In this document: positions 59,492 through 64,000 of the stretch, piece after piece
How positions within the stretch are numbered: the first letter of the stretch is position 1
Layout of the letters: each line of letters opens with the position of its first letter
Assembly (NCBI GenBank): GCA_018897105.1
Contig: JAHILF010000075.1
Coordinates: forward strand, 1-64,000
DNA length: 64,000 nucleotides
Reading direction: 5' to 3'
Source of the DNA: Pseudomonadota bacterium
Lineage (GTDB): Bacteria; Desulfobacterota; Desulfobulbia; Desulfobulbales; SURF-16
Position numbers and translations under genes: made by a program
Notes under the pieces: model-generated
What the model was told of the DNA's origin: nothing
Database searches by the model: none
The model's input: the letters and a program-made list of their open reading frames with translations, nothing else

Positions 59492-59713
59492 TGAAGCTGA
59501 TCAGAAAAATCTATATATAATAACAGGTCTTAGCCCCTTGTCAATAGCTGTTTGTTCAGTGAATGGTATTTTGGCGGTTCTTTCTATCATAAAAAATGAA
59601 ATAAAAAGACTGAAATCAATAGGCTGACCTCAAAAAAAATCTCTCCAACTGCTGTGCGCGCTGCGTCAAGCGGTCATACAGATTCTTTGCCGCAGATGAT
59701 TCGTGCCATTCAT

Positions 59714-60382
59714 CTATAAAATCTTTTCTTTAAAGGCATCAAAGCCAATGCGGTTGATAAATTTGCCAAGACGCTCGGCTTTTTTCCCTTCCTGTTCATA
59801 AAACTTGATGATTCGGTCGGCAACTTCCAAGGCCTGATCCTGGGTTAATCCGTCAACCAGCTCCTGGGCGAGTTGCGGCCGGGAGGCGGCATTGCCGCCC
59901 ACCATGACTGTCCAGCCTTTTGGCTTGCCGACAAAACCGATATCTTTTACCGGGGTTTCCGCACAGTTGTTGATGCAGCCTGAAACGCCAATTTTGCATT
60001 TGTTCGGCAGTTGATAGCCGTGATAGCGGCTGTCGAGTTCCTTACCCAGGCTGAGGGAATCCTGTTTGCCCAGGCGGCAAAGAGTTGTGCCGGGGCAGGC
60101 CTTGATGCTGCGTACGCAGAGGCCGGCAGCGTGCCCGGGATCGATGCCCAGATCCTGCCATGCCTGGTCAATGTCTTCCGCTTTGAAACCAACCATGGCA
60201 ATACGGGCCGCACCGGTTATTTTCATGGTCGCCACGTTGTATTTATCCGCCACATCGGCAATCTTGCGTAAATCGTTTGCCGTGACCAGACCCACGCTGA
60301 AATGGGGGACTATGGCATAGGTCTCCTTGTCTCTCTGTAAAACCGCTCCTTTTTCACCGTCTTTTAATATTGCTTCTGACAT
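59714..60382 (-). CDS. Small assimilatory-type siroheme/4Fe-4S sulfite reductase
   Basis: 222 residues. The siroheme-4Fe4S cluster ligands appear as CPGTTLC (Cx5C) and CINNC (Cx3C). The N-terminal half contains the NirA/DsrA-type repeat (KITGAARIAMVGFK). The length matches the single-subunit low-spin sulfite reductase of Desulfovibrio (about 218 residues), which reduces sulfite to sulfide. It stands alone. A good marker for a sulfur-metabolising anaerobe. Confidence 0.85.
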   Translation of the reverse strand: MSEAILKDGEKGAVLQRDKETYAIVPHFSVGLVTANDLRKIADVADKYNVATMKITGAARIAMVGFKAEDIDQAWQDLGIDPGHAAGLCVRSIKACPGTTLCRLGKQDSLSLGKELDSRYHGYQLPNKCKIGVSGCINNCAETPVKDIGFVGKPKGWTVMVGGNAASRPQLAQELVDGLTQDQALEVADRIIKFYEQEGKKAERLGKFINRIGFDAFKEKIL

Positions 60383-60567
60383 CGCATCCTCCTGAAAAGT
60401 GTATATATTGAAAGTAAATGAATTGAAAATCGAGTAGTAATGTGAATGGTATTATCTTAGAATGTCTAGTGCCTCTTCTTACGATTCGCATAATTTTTTA
60501 TTTTAGTAATAATTATTAAGAAGTCAAGAACCGATTGTAATTTATATCCTAAATTAATAATATCTTA

Positions 60568-61950
60568 ATGAATTCTTCCTTTGCCCCGTTGGTATATATC
60601 CTGGTGGCGCTCGGCGGCGCCTTTGCCGGAGCGCTGACGGTTTTTCTGCTGGAGCAGCGGGAGGTACGGCGGCTGTCCGGGGAGAAGCAGGGGTTGCTGA
60701 CCGATCATGCAGTATTGCAGGAGCGGTTGGCCAGCCGGCAGGAAAAGGTGGTGGAACTTGAAAAGCTGTTGCAGCAGGCCACGGAGGACAATCACCGCCT
60801 TCTTACCGAAAAGAGCGAACTGAGCTCAGCTAATAAAAATCTTGATGGACAGCTTGCCTTGCTGAAAGAGGCGAGAGAGGAGCTTGCAGCCTCGTTCAAG
60901 TCCCTCTCCTCTGATATTTACCAAAGCAACAGCGAGTCATTTCTGCAGATTGCCAAATCGACCTTGTCCCATTTCCAGGAACGAGCCCAAGATGATCTTA
61001 CCCGGAGAAAAGAGGCCATCAGCGATCTGGTCAAACCGCTGCAGGAGTCATTAGAGAAGGTCGATATTCATGTAAGGCAGCTGGAGATAGAGCGCATCGC
61101 CGCCTATACGTCCCTTGCCGAGCAGGTCAAGTCCATGGCTGCCAGCCAGGTCCGCCTGCAGGGTGAAACGGCCAACCTGGTGCGGGCCCTGCGCACGCCA
61201 ATGGCCCGGGGCAGATGGGGCGAGATGCAGCTGCGCCGGGTGGTTGAAATGGCCGGTATGGTGCAGTACTGTGACTTTGTCGAGCAGCATACGGTGAACG
61301 GCCCGGAAGGGCAACTGCGTCCCGACATGGTTATCAGACTGCCTAACGGACAGAATATTGTGGTCGATTCCAAGGCCTCACTGCAGGCGTATCTTGAGGC
61401 CCATGAAATGGTGGATGACGATCTGCGCCTGGCAAAACTGCAGAGTCATGCCCGGCAGATGCGCAATCATCTTGTCCAGTTGAGCAGTAAGGCCTACTGG
61501 CAGCAGTTTGACCGTTCTCCCGAATTTGTGGTGATGTTTGTGCCCGGGGAAAATTTTTTCAGCGCAGCCCTGGCCCAGGATCCGGAGTTGATCGAATTCG
61601 GGGTGGCGCAGCGGGTGATTCTGGCCACCCCCACCACCCTTATTGCCCTGCTCCGAGCGGTCAGCTATGGCTGGCGGCAGGAGCAGATTGCCGAACATGC
61701 AGAAAAGATCGGGGAGTTGGGCCGGACCCTTTTCCGGCGTTTGTGGGTTCTTTCCGCCCATTTTGAAGAATTGCGCAAGAATATTGACCGTACCGTGCAA
61801 TCATACAATAAAGTTGCAGGCTCTTTTGAAAACAGGGTGCTGGTGAGTGCCCGGAAGTTTCAGGAAATTGATACGTCTCTTGACAAGCCATTACCGGAAC
61901 TGAAAATCATTGACAAGACAACAAGGGGGATGGTGCATGAAAATTTATAA
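60568..61950 (+). CDS. rmuC: DNA recombination protein RmuC
   Basis: 460 residues. An N-terminal membrane anchor (about 8-28) and coiled coil (about 30-190) are followed by the RmuC nuclease-like core: [40 protein letters not shown], then [15 protein letters not shown]. It is thought to limit inversions at short repeats. It has no clear Shine-Dalgarno. The last 14 bases overlap the following cysteine synthase gene. Confidence 0.93.
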   Translation: MNSSFAPLVYILVALGGAFAGALTVFLLEQREVRRLSGEKQGLLTDHAVLQERLASRQEKVVELEKLLQQATEDNHRLLTEKSELSSANKNLDGQLALLKEAREELAASFKSLSSDIYQSNSESFLQIAKSTLSHFQERAQDDLTRRKEAISDLVKPLQESLEKVDIHVRQLEIERIAAYTSLAEQVKSMAASQVRLQGETANLVRALRTPMARGRWGEMQLRRVVEMAGMVQYCDFVEQHTVNGPEGQLRPDMVIRLPNGQNIVVDSKASLQAYLEAHEMVDDDLRLAKLQSHARQMRNHLVQLSSKAYWQQFDRSPEFVVMFVPGENFFSAALAQDPELIEFGVAQRVILATPTTLIALLRAVSYGWRQEQIAEHAEKIGELGRTLFRRLWVLSAHFEELRKNIDRTVQSYNKVAGSFENRVLVSARKFQEIDTSLDKPLPELKIIDKTTRGMVHENL

Positions 61951-62848
61951 TGACATCACCGAGACGGTGGGCGGCACCCCGTTGGTTGTTCTGAAACGCC
62001 TTGCCGGAGACTGCCGGGCCAGGATCGTGCTCAAACTGGAATCGTTTAATCCCTGCGGCAGCGTCAAGGACCGCATCAGCGTCAACATGATCCGCCGGGC
62101 TGAAGAACAGGGGCTGATCGGGCCAAATGCCACCCTGGTCGAGCCCACCTCCGGTAATACGGGCATTGGGCTTGCCATGACTGCGGCAGCAAAAGGTTAT
62201 CGTCTCATTCTGACCATGCCCGAGACCATGAGTGTGGAAAGGCGAAAACTGCTGGCCCTGCTGGGGGCGGAAATTGTCCTGACCCCGGGTACGGAAGGCA
62301 TGAAAGGCGCAATCGCCAAGGCAGCGGAAATTGCAGCGGAGATGCCTGGTTCATTCATGCCCCAGCAGTTTGAGAATCCGGCCAATCCCGAGGTGCACCG
62401 CATGACAACAGCGGAAGAAATATGGTGTGATACGGATGGCCGGATAGATATTCTCGTGGCCGGAGTGGGCACCGGCGGAACCCTTACCGGCGTGAGCGAG
62501 ATCATCCGCCAGAGAAAGCCTGCCTTGCAGGTTGTGGCTGTGGAGCCGGACGAATCGCCGGTGCTGTCGGAAGGAAAGGCCGGTCCCCATAAGATCCAGG
62601 GGATCGGGGCGGGTTTTGTGCCCAAGGTCCTCAAGCGGGAACTGATCGATGAGGTGATCCGGGTGAAGTCGGAGGAGGCGCTGAAGGTAACCAGGGAGCT
62701 TGCACGCCAGGAGGGTATTCTGGCAGGTATCTCGTCCGGGGCCGCAGTGTCGGCGGCCTTGATCGTCGCCTGCCGCCCTGAAAACGAGGGCAAACTTGTG
62801 GTGGTCATTCTGCCGGATACCGGCGAACGTTATTTGTCGGTCTTATAA
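61937..62848 (+). CDS. Cysteine synthase (O-acetylserine sulfhydrylase)
   Basis: 303 residues from ATG 61937 (AAGGGGG upstream). The PLP Lys lies in [15 protein letters not shown], the phosphate loop is [11 protein letters not shown], and [11 protein letters not shown] and [10 protein letters not shown] complete the CysK/CysM pattern. It makes cysteine from O-acetylserine and sulfide. The two paralogous types cannot be separated with confidence. A longer frame from 61910 exists but lacks a ribosome site. It overlaps rmuC and is likely cotranscribed. Confidence 0.92.
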   Translation: MKIYNDITETVGGTPLVVLKRLAGDCRARIVLKLESFNPCGSVKDRISVNMIRRAEEQGLIGPNATLVEPTSGNTGIGLAMTAAAKGYRLILTMPETMSVERRKLLALLGAEIVLTPGTEGMKGAIAKAAEIAAEMPGSFMPQQFENPANPEVHRMTTAEEIWCDTDGRIDILVAGVGTGGTLTGVSEIIRQRKPALQVVAVEPDESPVLSEGKAGPHKIQGIGAGFVPKVLKRELIDEVIRVKSEEALKVTRELARQEGILAGISSGAAVSAALIVACRPENEGKLVVVILPDTGERYLSVL

Positions 62849-63180
62849 AAAGGCCACAAATCAGGCCGCGGATATTTTTGGCAAGCTTGCTCCCGCCGTT
62901 TTTGCGTACCCTTGCCGGCATTACTCGACTGTAGGTATTGTGTCACGTATTGCACAAGGGGTTGATGTTTTGTTAGGTTATTGTTATTTTATGGCCAGTG
63001 ATAAAGTTTTGCTTGCGCACTGCAGCTCCCTTTGTTTTATTTGGTAATTGTCCCTTTTGCTGTTAGGGATAATTACCCATCACTCGGTTCATGCTGCAAA
63101 AAAATTCTGTTCTGTTTCTGTTGCCCCGAAACAGACCGATGCTTGCATCTTAATAAATCCATGAAGGAGAACAAAACAAA
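62849..63180. other. Intergenic region before gap
   Basis: Contains an imperfect hairpin (GGTAATTGTCCC at 63043-63054 with GGGATAATTACC at 63066-63077, one mismatch). This may be a terminator-like or leader element for the dehydrogenase gene. No gene is supported. Confidence 0.45.
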
Positions 63181-64000
63181 ATGAAGTTAGGGATCAACGC
63201 TCTCGGCCGAATCGGTAAGCTGACGTTATGGCATCATGTCGGCAGGAAATATTTTTCAGAAATCGTAGTCAATACCGGACGCGAGATAGGCCGGGGATTA
63301 GCGGATCTTGCCGCCTCAATAGAACGGGACAGCACCTATGGCCGTTTGGGTAACTATCTGTATGGTTTCAAAGGCGGCCGGATGATCGAAAATTTAAATG
63401 AAATCGAAGGCACCATGACCATTAACGGGGTGCCGGTGAGAATTCTGCGGGAATCGAGAAATCCGAAGGATATTAAGTGGAAGGAGAATGGGGTCCGGGT
63501 GGTTGTCGATACCACCGGCGTCTTTAGCGACCCCACCGCCGACTCTGATACCCGCTCTGGAGCCCTGCGCGGACACCTGGCTGCAGGGGCGGAAAAGGCC
63601 ATTCTCTCCGCGCCCTTCAAGATCAAGCAGCAGGGTTTGAACATGCCGGCGGATGCCGTGACCACGGTAATGGGCATCAATGCGGAAGACTATATCCCTT
63701 CCAAGCATAATCTCATCTCCGCGGCATCCTGCACCACCACCTGTCTTTCCTATATGATGAAACCGCTGCTGGATCAGATCGGTGCGGAAAATTTTCTCAG
63801 CGCCTCCATGGTTACGGTGCATGCTGCCACCGGCAGCCAGAAGGTGCTGGATAGTCTGCCGAAAAGCGGTGCCTCGGATCTGCGCAAAAACCGCAGTATC
63901 TTAAACAATATCATTCTGACCACCACCGGGGCGGCCAAGGCGCTGCGCCTGGTGATTCCGGAGATGAAGGAGATCGGTTTCATTGCGGAATCCGTCCGAA
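63181..64000 (+). CDS. gap: Glyceraldehyde-3-phosphate dehydrogenase (3' end outside window)
   Basis: Open to the window end, 273 residues visible. The NAD-binding start is MKLGINALGRIGKLTLW, and the catalytic Cys is in SAASCTTTCLSYM (canonical SCTTNC; here the Asn is Thr). VTVHAATGSQKVLDSLP and TTTGAAKALRLVIPEM complete the pattern. It carries out the oxidative phosphorylation step of glycolysis. TGAAGGAGAAC precedes the ATG. The residues after base 64000 are not visible. Confidence 0.92.
   Translation, partial: MKLGINALGRIGKLTLWHHVGRKYFSEIVVNTGREIGRGLADLAASIERDSTYGRLGNYLYGFKGGRMIENLNEIEGTMTINGVPVRILRESRNPKDIKWKENGVRVVVDTTGVFSDPTADSDTRSGALRGHLAAGAEKAILSAPFKIKQQGLNMPADAVTTVMGINAEDYIPSKHNLISAASCTTTCLSYMMKPLLDQIGAENFLSASMVTVHAATGSQKVLDSLPKSGASDLRKNRSILNNIILTTTGAAKALRLVIPEMKEIGFIAESVR

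Noticed and set aside
1-64000. CRISPR arrays, prophage genes or complete insertion sequences
   Set aside because: No regularly spaced direct repeats, phage structural genes or transposase genes were seen anywhere in the window.

Overview
The window looks like chromosome from a sulfate-reducing-type deltaproteobacterium (Desulfobacterota, most like the Desulfobulbales). The reasons are circumstantial: a small siroheme/4Fe-4S sulfite reductase, many hybrid histidine kinases with PocR, PAS and Cache sensors, an NtrC/sigma-54 regulator, a di-heme peroxidase, a fused IspDF, and moderately high GC. This is inference from family content; no marker gene fixes the genus.

Layout. 1-10.8 kb: an array of large hybrid histidine kinases. 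Three of them share an almost identical PAS-kinase-receiver 3' block, and decayed gene fragments lie between two of them. 10.8-14.1 kb: a hipBA-type toxin-antitoxin pair and a small operon of DUF2975-like membrane protein, Cro-like regulator and lipoprotein. 14.8-16.1 kb: a di-heme cytochrome c peroxidase. 16.1-23.3 kb (minus strand): a complete vitamin B12 uptake operon reading promoter, cobalamin riboswitch, terminator, 47-codon leader gene, TonB-dependent receptor, exbB, exbD, tonB, btuF, btuC, btuD. 24.5-31.5 kb: an AEC carrier, a ketopantoate reductase-like enzyme, then a run of universal stress protein, kinase-fold protein and a 1027-residue membrane protein with a PHP-like segment. 31.7-39 kb: another hybrid kinase, an MBL hydrolase, pyruvate kinase, and aroD-aroE-aroA. 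39.2-39.5 kb: a highly structured intergenic segment, a candidate CsrA-binding small RNA. 40.4-42.9 kb: foreign-looking genes separated by attC-like sites, resembling integron cassettes.

43-55.2 kb is the most unusual block. A membrane histidine kinase and an NtrC-type sigma-54 activator (minus strand) diverge from two SLC13/ArsB-type permeases, a double universal stress protein and a Lon-type protease with a receiver domain inserted between its helical and AAA+ parts. A sigma-54 promoter then drives a small stress-protein-like gene and a small membrane protein. The motif TTGCAACAA and its variants occur in both control regions, suggesting one phospho-signal controls both transcription and a protease.

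55.2-64 kb is housekeeping: ispDF, rnpB, an RNase HI-like gene, a zinc-ribbon coiled-coil gene, a Nif3-like gene, tRNA-Ile2(CAU), the siroheme protein, rmuC, a cysteine synthase and a 3'-truncated gap. A REP-like palindrome occurs once as a pair (56.5 kb) and once as a single copy (24.3 kb).

All coordinates and motifs were read by eye. Family names are from motif recognition, without database searches.
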